NCBI RefSeq assembly: GCF_026343335.1
Contig: NZ_JAPELX010000001.1
Location: 3,968,001-4,032,000, forward strand
Length of the DNA stretch: 64,000 nucleotides
Direction of reading: 5' to 3'
Source of the DNA: Streptomyces sp. NBC_00078
Lineage (GTDB): Bacteria > Actinomycetota > Actinomycetes > Streptomycetales > Streptomycetaceae
Shown: positions 48,545 to 57,055 of the stretch, piece by piece
Layout: each line of letters begins with the position of its first letter
Numbering within the stretch: position 1 is the stretch's first letter
Notes under the pieces: generated by a model
Told to the model about the DNA's origin: nothing
Seen by the model: the letters and a program-made list of their open reading frames with translations, nothing else
The model's database searches: none
Translations under genes and position numbers: made by a program

Positions 48545-49093
48545 TCAGAGAAGCCGTGCCCCGTCAGAATGCGCCCACTCATCCGGGGTGCGGTCGTGTC
48601 GCAGTCCGGCTCTGGCAGGCTCGGGGCCCTGGCTGCCTGGAGGCAGATGCGAGAAGGCCAGGATGCCGCCTGGTGCCATGCGCGAACGGATCAGCGGGAG
48701 CAGGGTGTCCAAATCGACGAACCACACGGCGCCAAAGATCGAGAGCACGACATCGAATGTCTCGTCCGTCTCGTTCAGGAACGCCGTCGCCTCCGCCGTA
48801 CGGAACTCAAGGCCTGGCAGGTTCCCCCACCGCTCCCGTGGACCGTCTCGCGGACGGGGCGATGTCCACCCCTTGACCTGTCGCGCCAAGCGTCACGAGG
48901 TGCGCGAGGTTGCTACCACTCCCCGAGCCGAGTTCCAGCACCCGGCGCCCGGCCACGGGAGCGAGAACGCTCTCGTTCGGCCCGTGATCGGCGTACTGGG
49001 CCAGTTCAGCCAGGTCGTCTCACCCTTGGCGTTCACGGCCCTGCGCGGCTTGCTCCCGACCGCGTACCTGTCCCAGGACTCAGCCAATGACAT
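48545..49093 (-). pseudogene. SAM-dependent methyltransferase broken by frameshifts
   Basis: From ATG 49093 (MSLAESWDRYAVGSKPRRAV) the frame must shift near 48990 to continue as AQYADHGPNESVLAPVAGRR and VLELGSGSGSNLAHLV (SAM motif I), and again near 48865 to reach WGNLPGLEFRTAEATAFLNE and TFDVVLSIFGAVWFVD. After LAFSHLPP the family similarity ends. Two frameshifts and loss of the C-terminus make it inactive. Confidence 0.8.
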
Positions 49094-49191
49094 GCGGTGA
49101 TCCTTTCCGGCAAGAGGGGCCACCCCCAACGTACGGGGATGGGGCCCCAACTTGGCCGCCGAGTCTGACCTGACCGGTTCGAGCTGGCGGG

Positions 49192-49341
49192 TACGGAAGC
49201 ACCGTCGACCAGGTCGCCCAGGACGCCGGCTTCGGTACGGCCCAGTCGATGCGGCAGCACCTTCAGGCGGCGCTCGGGGTGACCCCGACCAGCTATCGGC
49301 GCACCTTCCGGGACGGTGGCGCGAGGGGTGCCGGAGGCGGC
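49192..49341 (+). pseudogene. AraC-family C-terminal fragment
   Basis: The frame STVDQVAQDAGFGTAQSMRQ, then HLQAALGVTPTSYRRTFRDG, is the second helix-turn-helix of an AraC/GlxA-type regulator. A separate upstream piece (GAGTCTGACCTGACCG at 49161-49176) seems to be the same region out of register. No stop follows in frame before the convergent alcohol dehydrogenase gene. Confidence 0.65.
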
Positions 49342-49352
49342 TCACGTCCCGC

Positions 49353-50402
49353 TCAGAATGTCAGCACCCCGCGTGCCACCCGTCCCGCCTCCGCGTCCGC
49401 CCTCGCCTTCTCGAAGTCCTCTACCGGGTAGGTCTCGGTGACCAGTTCGTCCAGCAGCAGCCGGCCCGCCCGGTACAGCTCCGCGTAGACGGCGATGTCC
49501 CGCTGCGGACGCGAGGAGCCGTACCGGCAGCCCAGGATGGACTTGTCCAGGTACATCGAGGAGACGAGGAAGGACGCCTGCGCGGTCGCCGGCGGAACGC
49601 CGAGGAGCACCGCCTGTCCGTGCCGGTCCAGCAGATCGATCGCCTGCCGGATCAGCTCCACCCGCCCGACGCACTCGAAGGCGTGGTCGGCGCCCGTGGG
49701 CAGGATCTCCTTCACCCCCTCCGTGGAGGTCAGGAAGTGCGTCGCCCCGAACTGCCGGGCCACGGCCTCCTTCGCCGGGTTCGCGTCGACGGCGACGATC
49801 CGCAGCGCACCCGCGATCCGCGCGCCCTGGATGACGTTGAGCCCGATGCCGCCGGTGCCGATGACCAGCACGCTGTCCCCGCGGTCCACCCGGGCCCGGT
49901 TGAGCACGGCGCCCACCCCCGTCAGCACGCCGCACCCGATCAAAGCGGCGGACGGCAGGGGAATGTCCTTGGGAATCCGGATCGCCTGCACGGCCTTCAC
50001 CACGGTCCGTTCCGCGAAGGCCGAGTTGGAGGCGAACTGGAAGACGGGCCGCCCGCCCTGGACGAACGGCTGCCCGGGACGCCCGATCGCCTGCCGGCAC
50101 ATCGTCGGCCGTCCCCGGTCGCACTCCGCGCACGCACCGCAGTTGGCGAGCGTGGACAGCGCGACATGGTCCCCGGGCGCGACATGGGTGACGCCCGCAC
50201 CGACGGCCTCCACCACCCCCGCCCCCTCATGCCCCAGCACCACAGGAACGGGGAAAGGTATGGTCCCGTCCACCACGGACAGATCGCTGTGGCACAGCCC
50301 GGCCGCCGAGATCGCGACCTGCACCTCCCCCGGTCCCGGATCCCGGACCTCCAGGTCGTCGACCACCTCGACCCGCTTGCCGTCGAACACCACACCGCGC
50401 AT
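49353..50402 (-). CDS. Zn-dependent alcohol dehydrogenase (MDR family)
   Basis: The 349-residue protein has the catalytic-zinc motif GHEGAGVVEAVG near residue 60, Cys in GLCHSD, the structural-zinc loop CGACAECDRGRPTMC (~92-106) and the Rossmann motif VIGTGGIGLNVIQGARIAGA (~180-200). It would oxidise an alcohol to a ketone or aldehyde with NAD(P)+. Its ATG overlaps the dehydrogenase stop (TGATG). It is the third gene of the operon SDR, acyl-CoA dehydrogenase, alcohol dehydrogenase controlled by the palindrome at 52.6 kb. Confidence 0.87.
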   Translation of the reverse strand: MRGVVFDGKRVEVVDDLEVRDPGPGEVQVAISAAGLCHSDLSVVDGTIPFPVPVVLGHEGAGVVEAVGAGVTHVAPGDHVALSTLANCGACAECDRGRPTMCRQAIGRPGQPFVQGGRPVFQFASNSAFAERTVVKAVQAIRIPKDIPLPSAALIGCGVLTGVGAVLNRARVDRGDSVLVIGTGGIGLNVIQGARIAGALRIVAVDANPAKEAVARQFGATHFLTSTEGVKEILPTGADHAFECVGRVELIRQAIDLLDRHGQAVLLGVPPATAQASFLVSSMYLDKSILGCRYGSSRPQRDIAVYAELYRAGRLLLDELVTETYPVEDFEKARADAEAGRVARGVLTF

Positions 50403-51550
50403 CAGACGCCCCCCTTGGGCTCCCTGGGCAGGCCGAGCACGCGCTCGGCGATGATCGTGCGCTGAACCTGGTCCGAGCCGCCGTAGATCGTGTCGGCCCG
50501 GGAGAAGAGGAACTGGTGCTGCATCGCGTCGAGTTCGTACGGCGACGAGAGTGACCAGTCGGCCGGACCGACCCCGGCCGTGGCCCCCCGCACCTGCATG
50601 GCCAGCTCCCCGAGCCGCTGATGCCAGCCGCCCCACAGCAGCTTGGCGACACTGGGCGCCCCGGCACCCCCCGAACTCCCCAGCGTACGAAGGGCGTTCC
50701 ACCGCATGACCCGCAACTCCGCCCACTGCCGCACCAGCCGCTCCCGTACGACGGGATCCCGCACGGCACCGGACCGGACGGCCGCCCGCACCACCCGCCC
50801 GAGTTCCTGCGCGAACCCGATCTGCTGGGCCAGCGTGGAGACCCCCCGCTCGAAGCCGAGCAGACTCATCGCGACCTTCCAGCCGCCGCCCTCACCGCCG
50901 ACGACATGCTCCACGCGCGCGCGTGCCCCGTCGAAGAAGACCTCGTTGAACTCGCTCGTGCCGGTCATCTGCCGGATGGGCCGGACCTCCACACGCCCCG
51001 GCTGGTCCATGGGCACGAGGAGAAAGGTCAGCCCGTGGTGCCGCTGCGAGCCGGGGTCGGTGCGGGCCAGCACGAAGCACCAGTTCGCCTCGTGGGCCAG
51101 TGACGTCCAGATCTTCTGCCCCGTGATCCGGTAGTGCGCCCCCTCCCGCACGGCGGCGGTCCGCACACCGGCCAGGTCCGAACCGGCACCGGGTTCGCTG
51201 TATCCCTGGCACCACAGCTCGTCACCGGCGGCGACGGGAGGCAGGAAGCGGGCCTTGTGTTCGTCCGTGCCATGGGCCAGCAGAGTGGGCGCAAGGAGGT
51301 TCTCCCCGATGTGGCCCGAGCGTGGGGGCGCACCCGACCGGGCGTACTCCTCGGCCCAGACGACTTGTTGGGTGAGCGTGGCGGTCCGGTTGCCGTATCC
51401 GCCTTCGGGCCATCCAAGACCGATCCACCCGGCCTTGCCCAAGGTGCGCTCCCAGACGCGCCGATCCTGTCCGGCCTCGGCGTGCTCGAAGAGCCACGCC
51501 CGAGCCTCGGCTCGAAACTCCTCATCCTCTGCGGCAAATCCGAAGTCCAC
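50402..51550 (-). CDS. Acyl-CoA dehydrogenase (alpha-type, FadE)
   Basis: The 382-residue protein has the ACAD signatures CQGYSEPGAGSDLAGVRTAAV (residues ~113-133) and YGGSDQVQRTIIAERVLGLP at the C-terminus, and FAD-contacting KIWTSLAHEANWCFVLART. It would introduce an alpha-beta double bond into an acyl-CoA with FAD. The GTG start is 108 bp after the SDR stop; a Streptomyces intergenic repeat lies in that gap. Confidence 0.88.
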   Translation of the reverse strand: MDFGFAAEDEEFRAEARAWLFEHAEAGQDRRVWERTLGKAGWIGLGWPEGGYGNRTATLTQQVVWAEEYARSGAPPRSGHIGENLLAPTLLAHGTDEHKARFLPPVAAGDELWCQGYSEPGAGSDLAGVRTAAVREGAHYRITGQKIWTSLAHEANWCFVLARTDPGSQRHHGLTFLLVPMDQPGRVEVRPIRQMTGTSEFNEVFFDGARARVEHVVGGEGGGWKVAMSLLGFERGVSTLAQQIGFAQELGRVVRAAVRSGAVRDPVVRERLVRQWAELRVMRWNALRTLGSSGGAGAPSVAKLLWGGWHQRLGELAMQVRGATAGVGPADWSLSSPYELDAMQHQFLFSRADTIYGGSDQVQRTIIAERVLGLPREPKGGV

Positions 51551-51588
51551 GGGGTCTCCTCCCAGCGCCGGTCACAGCAACGGCCTCC

Positions 51589-51640
51589 AAGGGGCGCGGG
51601 GAACTGCGCGACCAGCCACGACAGGCCCGCACCCGCCACA
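51589..51640. repeat. Streptomyces dispersed intergenic repeat, copy A
   Basis: The stretch contains GGGGCGCGGGGAACTGCGCG followed by ACCAGCCACGACAGGCCCGC, a sequence that recurs in non-coding gaps of many Streptomyces. A related copy is embedded in the coding region at 55773-55850. Here it fills the gap between the SDR and acyl-CoA dehydrogenase genes. Confidence 0.7.
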
Positions 51641-51658
51641 CAACCCGCACCCCCCGAG

Positions 51659-52573
51659 TTATCGGGCGTTCGGCCGAGCCCCGTCCCGCGCCGCCTTCTC
51701 CAGGGCCTCCAGTCGCGACAGCATCGGCATCGGATCCACTCCCACCGACCCAGGCAAGAACTCCGCGATCCGCTCCGGCGTCCACCCGCCGGAGGCGTAC
51801 GCGGCACGCAGCTCCCGAGGCTGCGCCCACACCGCGATCTTCGGCCCCGCGATCGTGTACACCTGCCCGGTGATCGCCTGCTCCCTGGCCCGCTCCGACA
51901 GCAGGTACACGACCAGGGCGGCCACATCCTCCGGCTCCCCGATCTCCGCCAGCTCCATGGGAACGTTCGCCGACATGCGCGTACGGGCAACGGGCGCGAC
52001 CGCGTTGGCGCTCACCCCGTACTTGTTCAGCCCCAGGGCCGCACTGCGAACGAGCGAGATGATCCCGCCCTTCGCGGCGCTGTAGTTCGCCTGCGCGACC
52101 GACCCCTGGTGATTGCCGCTGGTGAACCCGATCAGGGTCCCCGCCCGTTGCCCCCGCATCACGGCCGCGGCGGCCCGGAACACCGTGAACGTGCCCTTGA
52201 GATGCGTGGCCACGACCGGGTCCCACTCCTCCTCGGACATGTTGAACAGCATCCGCTCGCGCAGAATCCCGGCCACGCACACCACACCGTCGAGTCGTCC
52301 GTACGACGAGAGCGCCATGTCGACCACCCGCTGCCCGCCGGCCATCGTGGAGACGTCGTCGGCCACCGCGACCGCCTCCCCGCCCGCCGCCTCGATCTCC
52401 TTGACGACGGCCTCGGCGACCTCGCTCGTCGGGGAGGCCCCGTCCATCGCCACGCCGTAGTCGTTGACGACGACCTTCGCTCCCTCGGCCGCGGCGGCCA
52501 GCGCCACCGCACGGCCGATGCCCCGTCCGGCGCCCGTCACGGCGACGACCTTGCCTGCCAAGAAGTTCCCCAC
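51659..52573 (-). CDS. Short-chain dehydrogenase/reductase (multifunctional type)
   Basis: The 304-residue SDR has the cofactor motif VTGAGRGIGRAVALAAA (residues ~12-28), the structural CVAGIL, and the catalytic YSAAKGG near residue 167 with the preceding SGNHQG serine. The GTG start 52573 is 22 bp from the palindrome at 52596. It resembles the 3-hydroxyacyl-CoA dehydrogenase domain of peroxisomal-type multifunctional enzymes. It is the first gene of the operon and divergent from the cyclase-family gene. Confidence 0.85.
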   Translation of the reverse strand: MGNFLAGKVVAVTGAGRGIGRAVALAAAAEGAKVVVNDYGVAMDGASPTSEVAEAVVKEIEAAGGEAVAVADDVSTMAGGQRVVDMALSSYGRLDGVVCVAGILRERMLFNMSEEEWDPVVATHLKGTFTVFRAAAAVMRGQRAGTLIGFTSGNHQGSVAQANYSAAKGGIISLVRSAALGLNKYGVSANAVAPVARTRMSANVPMELAEIGEPEDVAALVVYLLSERAREQAITGQVYTIAGPKIAVWAQPRELRAAYASGGWTPERIAEFLPGSVGVDPMPMLSRLEALEKAARDGARPNAR

Positions 52574-52595
52574 GCCCGGCCCCTTCCCGCGGTTT

Positions 52596-52610
52596 CTGAC
52601 GGACCGTTAG
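52596..52610. promoter_or_regulatory. Regulon palindrome, site 8 (with a half-site beside it)
   Basis: CTGACGGACCGTTAG has one mismatch in the right arm. Seventeen bases further, 52613-52627 (TTTATGGCCCGTCAG) keeps a full right arm. The pair lies between the divergent SDR (52573) and cyclase-family (52658) starts. Confidence 0.75.
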
Positions 52611-52657
52611 ATTTTATGGCCCGTCAGATACCTGGAGACAAGCCCCGGGGAGGACCG

Positions 52658-53617
52658 ATGTCACAACACATGCCAGGGCCGCCGTCCCGACCCACGCTCC
52701 ATCCGGAGTTCCATGCCATCGCCAAACGCGTGAACAACTGGGGGCGTTGGGGCACAGACGACGAGATCGGCACGCTCAACCTGATCACCGACGAGGTCGT
52801 CCGGGAAGCCGCCGCGACCGTCCGCACGGGCCGCCGCATCCCCCTCGCCCTGCCCCTGAAGCAGGACGGCGTACAGACCGGGATGATCCCGGGGCGGGTC
52901 AATCCGCTGCACGCGATGGTGCAGATCAACCAGGAGCTGTTCGGCCCGGGGACGGTGGCGTGCAGCGACGACGCGGTGACCATGGGGCTGCAGGCCGCCA
53001 CCCACTGGGACGCGCTGACCCATGTCTCGCACTCGGGCCGGCTCTACAACGGCCGCCCCGCGGGCACCATCACCCCGCACGGCGGCGCCGAGTTCAGCGG
53101 CATCGACAAGGCCCGGCACATCGTCTCGCGCGGGGTGCTGCTGGACGTCGCACGGGCGCGTGGCGTCGACCGGCTGGAGGGCGGGCACGCGGTCACACCC
53201 GACGACCTGGAGGCCGCCGAGGAGATGGCCGGTACGCGGGTGCGCGCCGGCGACATCGTGCTCGTACGGACCGGGCAGATCCAGGTCTATCTCGCCGGGG
53301 ACAGGGAAGCGTACGGCTACCCCTCACCCGGCCTGTCGGTCCGTACGCCGGAGTGGTTCCACGCGCGCGATGTCGCCGCCGTCGCCAATGACACCCTCAC
53401 CTTCGAGATCTTTCCGCCCGAGATCGAGGACCTGTGGCTGCCCGTGCACGGGCTGGACCTGGTGGAGATGGGGATGCTGCAGGGCCAGAACTGGAATCTC
53501 GAAGAGTTGTCCACAGCCTGTGGAGAAGTGGGCCGGTACGCCTTCCTGCTGTCGGCGATGCCCGAACCCTTCGTCGGTGCGACGGGGACTCCGGTGGCCC
53601 CCGTCGCCGTCCTGTGA
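52658..53617 (+). CDS. Cyclase-family (kynurenine formamidase-like) hydrolase
   Basis: The 319-residue protein has the cyclase-family metal motif ATHWDALTHVSHSGRLYNG near residue 110 (H.D...H) and later LVRTGQIQVYL and the WLPVHGLDLVEMGMLQGQNWNLEEL end. Members hydrolyse amides, lactones or esters at a metal centre. ATG 52658 has GGGGAGG upstream; the frame stays open far upstream as the antisense of the SDR, which is ignored. It may hydrolyse a ring lactone or amide in the pathway; that is inference from the shared operator. Confidence 0.85.
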   Translation: MSQHMPGPPSRPTLHPEFHAIAKRVNNWGRWGTDDEIGTLNLITDEVVREAAATVRTGRRIPLALPLKQDGVQTGMIPGRVNPLHAMVQINQELFGPGTVACSDDAVTMGLQAATHWDALTHVSHSGRLYNGRPAGTITPHGGAEFSGIDKARHIVSRGVLLDVARARGVDRLEGGHAVTPDDLEAAEEMAGTRVRAGDIVLVRTGQIQVYLAGDREAYGYPSPGLSVRTPEWFHARDVAAVANDTLTFEIFPPEIEDLWLPVHGLDLVEMGMLQGQNWNLEELSTACGEVGRYAFLLSAMPEPFVGATGTPVAPVAVL

Positions 53618-53622
53618 AGGCC

Positions 53623-53680
53623 GTCGGCCGGCGGCGCGGTGCTCCCGCCCCGAGCACGGCACCACCCGCCGCCGGCCGAC
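53623..53680 (+). terminator. Strong hairpin after the cyclase-family gene
   Basis: GTCGGCCGGCGGCG and CGCCGCCGGCCGAC form a perfect 14-bp stem with a 30-base loop, beginning six bases after the stop. Confidence 0.75.
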
Positions 53681-54021
53681 TCCGGCGCACCCTCTCCCAC
53701 TCCCGACTTCGGTCGAGCGGGGAGGCCCCCATCGACCCCTCTTGGCCCTGAGGGAGCCGACGCCGAATCACGACCCGCACTCGTCGGGGGCTCCCGTCAC
53801 CGAAGCCCTCGTCGTCCCCTCACGGCGAATCGCTATCCACAAGCGTGATCAAACGGACACGGCGCGTCAACACCCGTACGGGGATTTATTACTTAAGCCC
53901 TATTTGCCATGGGCGCGCACAGAAGCACATCCCGGCGCATCGCTCCGCGCCGATCACGGCATGACAGCGGTCTCTGCACGCATGCACCGCTACTGACGGA
54001 CGTTCGGCGCACGTGCGCCGG
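53681..54021. other. Intergenic stretch without a gene
   Basis: About 340 bp between the terminator and the convergent anti-sigma-type ATPase gene. No coding frame with family similarity, repeat or operator was recognised. Confidence 0.5.
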
Positions 54022-54498
54022 TCACACCGCCTCGAACGCGAGCCCCTCGTACGCCGGAGCGCCGCCCATGCAGGCCTCCGCGGCCTGGCGGGACTGTGCG
54101 CAGCGGTCGAGTTCGCACCAGATGCGCTTGCCCGCACCCTCGGGGCTCCAGCCCCAGCGGTCGGCCAGCCCGTCGACGAGGGCCAGGCCACGGCCCCCGG
54201 TCGCGTCGCCGCCGGCACACCGGGGCACGGGAGCCCGGTCGCTGGCGTCAGCCACCTCCAGGCGGACCGTGGCCGACTCGCCGGCCACGCCGGGCAGGGA
54301 CAGTCGCAGGACAGCCGGACAGCCGGTGTGCACCACGGCGTTGGTGACCAGTTCGGAGACGAGCAGGATCAGCGTCTCGGCGAGCGGCTCGTCGACCTCT
54401 ATCCCGGACCCGGCGAGGCGGGAACGCGCCCACTTCCGGGCCCGCCCCACCTCCGCGGGGTCGGGCCGGACTTCCAGCTGCACCTGAAGCACCTGCAC
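54022..54498 (-). CDS. Anti-sigma-type ATP-binding protein (HATPase)
   Basis: The 158-residue protein has the GHKL motifs N box LLVSELVTNAVVH (residues ~45-57), D box VADASDR, and G box GGRGLALVDGLADRWG (~100-115). The C-terminus is extended with CMGGAPAYEG. It belongs to the many RsbW-like kinases of Streptomyces that act on sigma or anti-anti-sigma factors. The start is GTG or a near codon at 54498 (QVLQVQLEVRPDPAEVGRAR). It stands alone; the partner is not in the window, unless it is the STAS protein at 60727. Confidence 0.8.
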   Translation of the reverse strand: MQVLQVQLEVRPDPAEVGRARKWARSRLAGSGIEVDEPLAETLILLVSELVTNAVVHTGCPAVLRLSLPGVAGESATVRLEVADASDRAPVPRCAGGDATGGRGLALVDGLADRWGWSPEGAGKRIWCELDRCAQSRQAAEACMGGAPAYEGLAFEAV

Positions 54499-54970
54499 CG
54501 CTCACACCATCCGAACCGGCGGACACATGACCTCGCGCCACGCGCGCGCCGCGACGAGGGCCACGATCGTAGCCATTTTCTGCATGACCAGGACAACAGC
54601 CAGTGCAGAGCCCAGAGCCAGGGTCACGGAACGTGAATCCCTTACGAGACAGCATGGTTGACGTACAGTCACCCCAACAAGCGCTTCGGGCATATTCCAG
54701 CGCGAAGGAGTACCCGTGCGGCATACTGTGCGACGCTCGTTGCGGGGAGTCGAACAGGCCGGTTCTGGCATCACCCCAAGGGCAACACCGGCACGACTCG
54801 TGCTCGGAACCACTCGCATCCCACAGAAGGTACCGGAGCGGGACGCCGACTCCAGGACGTGACGGGTCACGCCTAGGACACAACCCGATATCAACGCTCT
54901 GTAATTCCGGTATTCCACAATCCGCGACAGCCGCGAGGGCCGTTTCCGCGACACACCAGGCCGGCACCCC
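54499..54970. other. Long intergenic region upstream of the ATPase gene
   Basis: About 470 bp. Frames on both strands lack codon bias and clear starts. Its GC content is somewhat lower than average. It probably holds the promoter of the ATPase gene; I see no palindrome of the catabolic type. Confidence 0.45.
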
Positions 54971-55921
54971 TCAGGTCACCAGTTCGGCCGCGAGCAGCTC
55001 CTCACTCTCCGTAATTCCTCCGCTACGTTGCGCCCGCACCCATGCCCGCTTGAGAAGCAGATGCACCTCGCATTCCCAGGTGAAGCCCATGCCGCCGTGC
55101 ACCTGAAGGCAGTCGCGGGCACCGCGCACGGCGGCCTCGTCGGCCAGCAGCCGGGCCGCCGCGATGTCGGCCCGGCCGGCGGTGACGGCGGCCGCGTAGA
55201 CGGCAGCACGGGCCACCTCGGCGCGCACGAGCATCTGCGCGCACAGGTGCTTGACGGCCTGGAAGGCTCCGATCGGCTGCCCGAACTGCTCGCGGGTCCG
55301 GGCGTGTTGCACGGCCAGTTCGCACGCGCGCGCGGCCGTGCCGAGCTGCTCGGCGGCGGTGAGGAGGACGGCGACCGGATCGGCCGGAGCCGGCGCAGGC
55401 ACCCGGTGCAGTGGGGTCAGCGGGTCCACCGAATCCATCGGCACAGCCCCCTCGGCCCCCCGCCGGACGACATCGGCCTCGTCCATCCACTCCACAAGCC
55501 GCCCGTCGGCAGCAGCGACGACGACCTCCCCGGTGGCCGCGCCGGGCACCTCCCCGGCCGCGAGATGCGTGGCCAGCAGGGGCCCGGGCACGAGCGCCCG
55601 CCCGGCTTCCTCGAACACCAACACGGCCTCCGGCAGCCCCAGTCCGGCTCCTGAGTCCGCCTCGGACAAGCGCAGAGAGAAGAACCCCAGCTCTCCGAGG
55701 GCCCGCCACAACGCGCGATCGAGCCGAGGCCGAGGGTCGCGAACCGTCGGCTGTGAAGCGCCGGGATCGGCAGCGCCCCACAGGGGCGCGGGGCTGTGTC
55801 GTTCTGCGGCTCCGCCGCGCGGCGCGACCAGCCACGACGAACCCGCAGACGCCCGACGGCCAATGGCTGCACGCACGGCGGCCTGCAATGCCCGTTGCTC
55901 ATCGGTCAGTTGGAACCTCAC
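54971..55921 (-). CDS. Acyl-CoA dehydrogenase, short beta-type subunit with inserted repeat
   Basis: The 316-residue protein starts VRFQLTDEQRALQAAVRAAIGRR. It ends with the beta-type segment CLQVHGGMGFTWECEVHLLLKRAW. Residues ~25-65 (SSWLVAPRGGAAERH...) are encoded by a dispersed Streptomyces repeat read in frame, in place of the usual 20-residue linker. It lies 3 bp after the stop of the alpha-type subunit gene, as in the FadE26/FadE27-like heteromeric enzymes. The insertion is in the N-terminal helical domain, so activity is uncertain. Confidence 0.8.
   Translation of the reverse strand: MRFQLTDEQRALQAAVRAAIGRRASAGSSWLVAPRGGAAERHSPAPLWGAADPGASQPTVRDPRPRLDRALWRALGELGFFSLRLSEADSGAGLGLPEAVLVFEEAGRALVPGPLLATHLAAGEVPGAATGEVVVAAADGRLVEWMDEADVVRRGAEGAVPMDSVDPLTPLHRVPAPAPADPVAVLLTAAEQLGTAARACELAVQHARTREQFGQPIGAFQAVKHLCAQMLVRAEVARAAVYAAAVTAGRADIAAARLLADEAAVRGARDCLQVHGGMGFTWECEVHLLLKRAWVRAQRSGGITESEELLAAELVT
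55773..55850. repeat. Streptomyces dispersed repeat, copy B, inside a coding region
   Basis: The core begins with the hairpin GCGCCCC-ACA-GGGGCGC (55773-55789) and continues with GGGGCTGTGTCGTTCTGCGG and GCGCGACCAGCCACGACGAA. It shares the GGGGCGCGGGG and CGCGACCAGCCACGAC blocks with copy A. It adds no stop codon in the frame of the acyl-CoA dehydrogenase. Confidence 0.75.
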
Positions 55922-55924
55922 AGC

Positions 55925-57055
55925 TCACCGCCCTTTCGGCAGCCCCAGAATCCGCTCCGCCACGATGTTCTGCTGTATCTGCGAGGTCCCGGCCGCGATG
56001 GTGTACGACAACGACGACAGCCGGTCGAGCATCCAGGGGCTCGCCAGGTCCAACGCGTGAGGACCCAGAACCTCGGCCGCGGCGTCGTACAACTCCTGAC
56101 GGGCATGCGAGTACCGCAGTTTGAAAACCGAACCCCCCACCCCGGGGACGCCGCCGGCCTCCGCCTCGCTGACGTTCCACTGCGTCAGCCGCCACAGGGC
56201 CCGGAACTCGGCGTTCAGCCTGCCCAGCCGTCGCCGGAGCACGGAGTCGTCCCAGCGCCCGTTCCTGCGGGCCTCGGCGGCGAGTTCGCCCAGCACGCGC
56301 CGGCATGCCACGACCTCGCCCACGAAGGCCGTGCCGCGCTCGAAGGACAGCGTCACCATCGTCACGCGCCAGCCGTCGTTCTCGTCCCCGACCCGGTTCG
56401 TGACCGGCACGCGCACGTCGTCGAGGAACACCTCGGCGAACTCGGCCGACCCGGCGAGGGTGCGCAGCGGCCGTACGGTGATCCCCGGGGCGTTCATCGG
56501 CAGGGCCAGCCAGGTGATGCCGCGGTGCTTTTGCGCCTCGGGATCCGTACGGACCAACAGCTCGCACCAGTCGGCCACTTCGGCGTGCGAGGTCCAGATC
56601 TTGGAACCGCTCACCACGTAGTCGTCGCCGTCCCTGCGCGCGCGGGTGCGCAGTGCCGCGAGGTCGGAACCGGCGTCCGGTTCGCTGAAGCCCTGGCACC
56701 AGACCTCCTCGCCGCGCAGGATCGGCGGCAGCCAGCGCTCGCGCTGCTCGGGCGTTCCCTCGGCGACGATGGTCGGCCCGGCGTGCAGCAGCCCGACGAA
56801 GCCAGCACCCACGTAGGGCGCGCCGGCCTTCTCGGTCTCCTCCAGGAAGATCAGCCGCGTGGTCGGGGAGGCGTCCCAGTGGACGTCGGCGTACCCGGCG
56901 TCGTACAGCATCCGCTGCCAGCCGAGGTCGTAGGCCCGGCGCGCGGGCCAGTCGTCCGGGGACGGCTTCGGCGGCAGGGCCGGCAGCACCTTGCCGAGCC
57001 ACTCCCGCAGCCTCGCCCGGAAGTCCTCCTCCTCAGGGGTGTACGACAGGTCCAC
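55925..57055 (-). CDS. Acyl-CoA dehydrogenase, alpha-type subunit
   Basis: The 376-residue protein has CQGFSEPDAGSDLAALRTRAR (residues ~115-135), SKIWTSHAEVADWCELLVRT and the C-terminal AAGTSQIQQNIVAERILGLPKGR with the FAD-linked alpha-type pattern. GTG 57055 overlaps the amidohydrolase stop (TAGTG); the frame is open upstream, but that part is antisense-like. With the next gene it probably forms an alpha2-beta2 dehydrogenase for a bulky acyl-CoA. Confidence 0.87.
   Translation of the reverse strand: MDLSYTPEEEDFRARLREWLGKVLPALPPKPSPDDWPARRAYDLGWQRMLYDAGYADVHWDASPTTRLIFLEETEKAGAPYVGAGFVGLLHAGPTIVAEGTPEQRERWLPPILRGEEVWCQGFSEPDAGSDLAALRTRARRDGDDYVVSGSKIWTSHAEVADWCELLVRTDPEAQKHRGITWLALPMNAPGITVRPLRTLAGSAEFAEVFLDDVRVPVTNRVGDENDGWRVTMVTLSFERGTAFVGEVVACRRVLGELAAEARRNGRWDDSVLRRRLGRLNAEFRALWRLTQWNVSEAEAGGVPGVGGSVFKLRYSHARQELYDAAAEVLGPHALDLASPWMLDRLSSLSYTIAAGTSQIQQNIVAERILGLPKGR

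Noticed and set aside
51134..52657. A long frame that precedes the cyclase-family gene and reads through the SDR region
   Set aside because: It is antisense to the SDR and ACAD genes. The SD-supported ATG at 52658 and the family N-terminus fix the real start.
54502..54954. 150-residue minus-strand frame
   Set aside because: No ribosome-binding site, unusual codon use and no recognisable domain; treated as non-coding.
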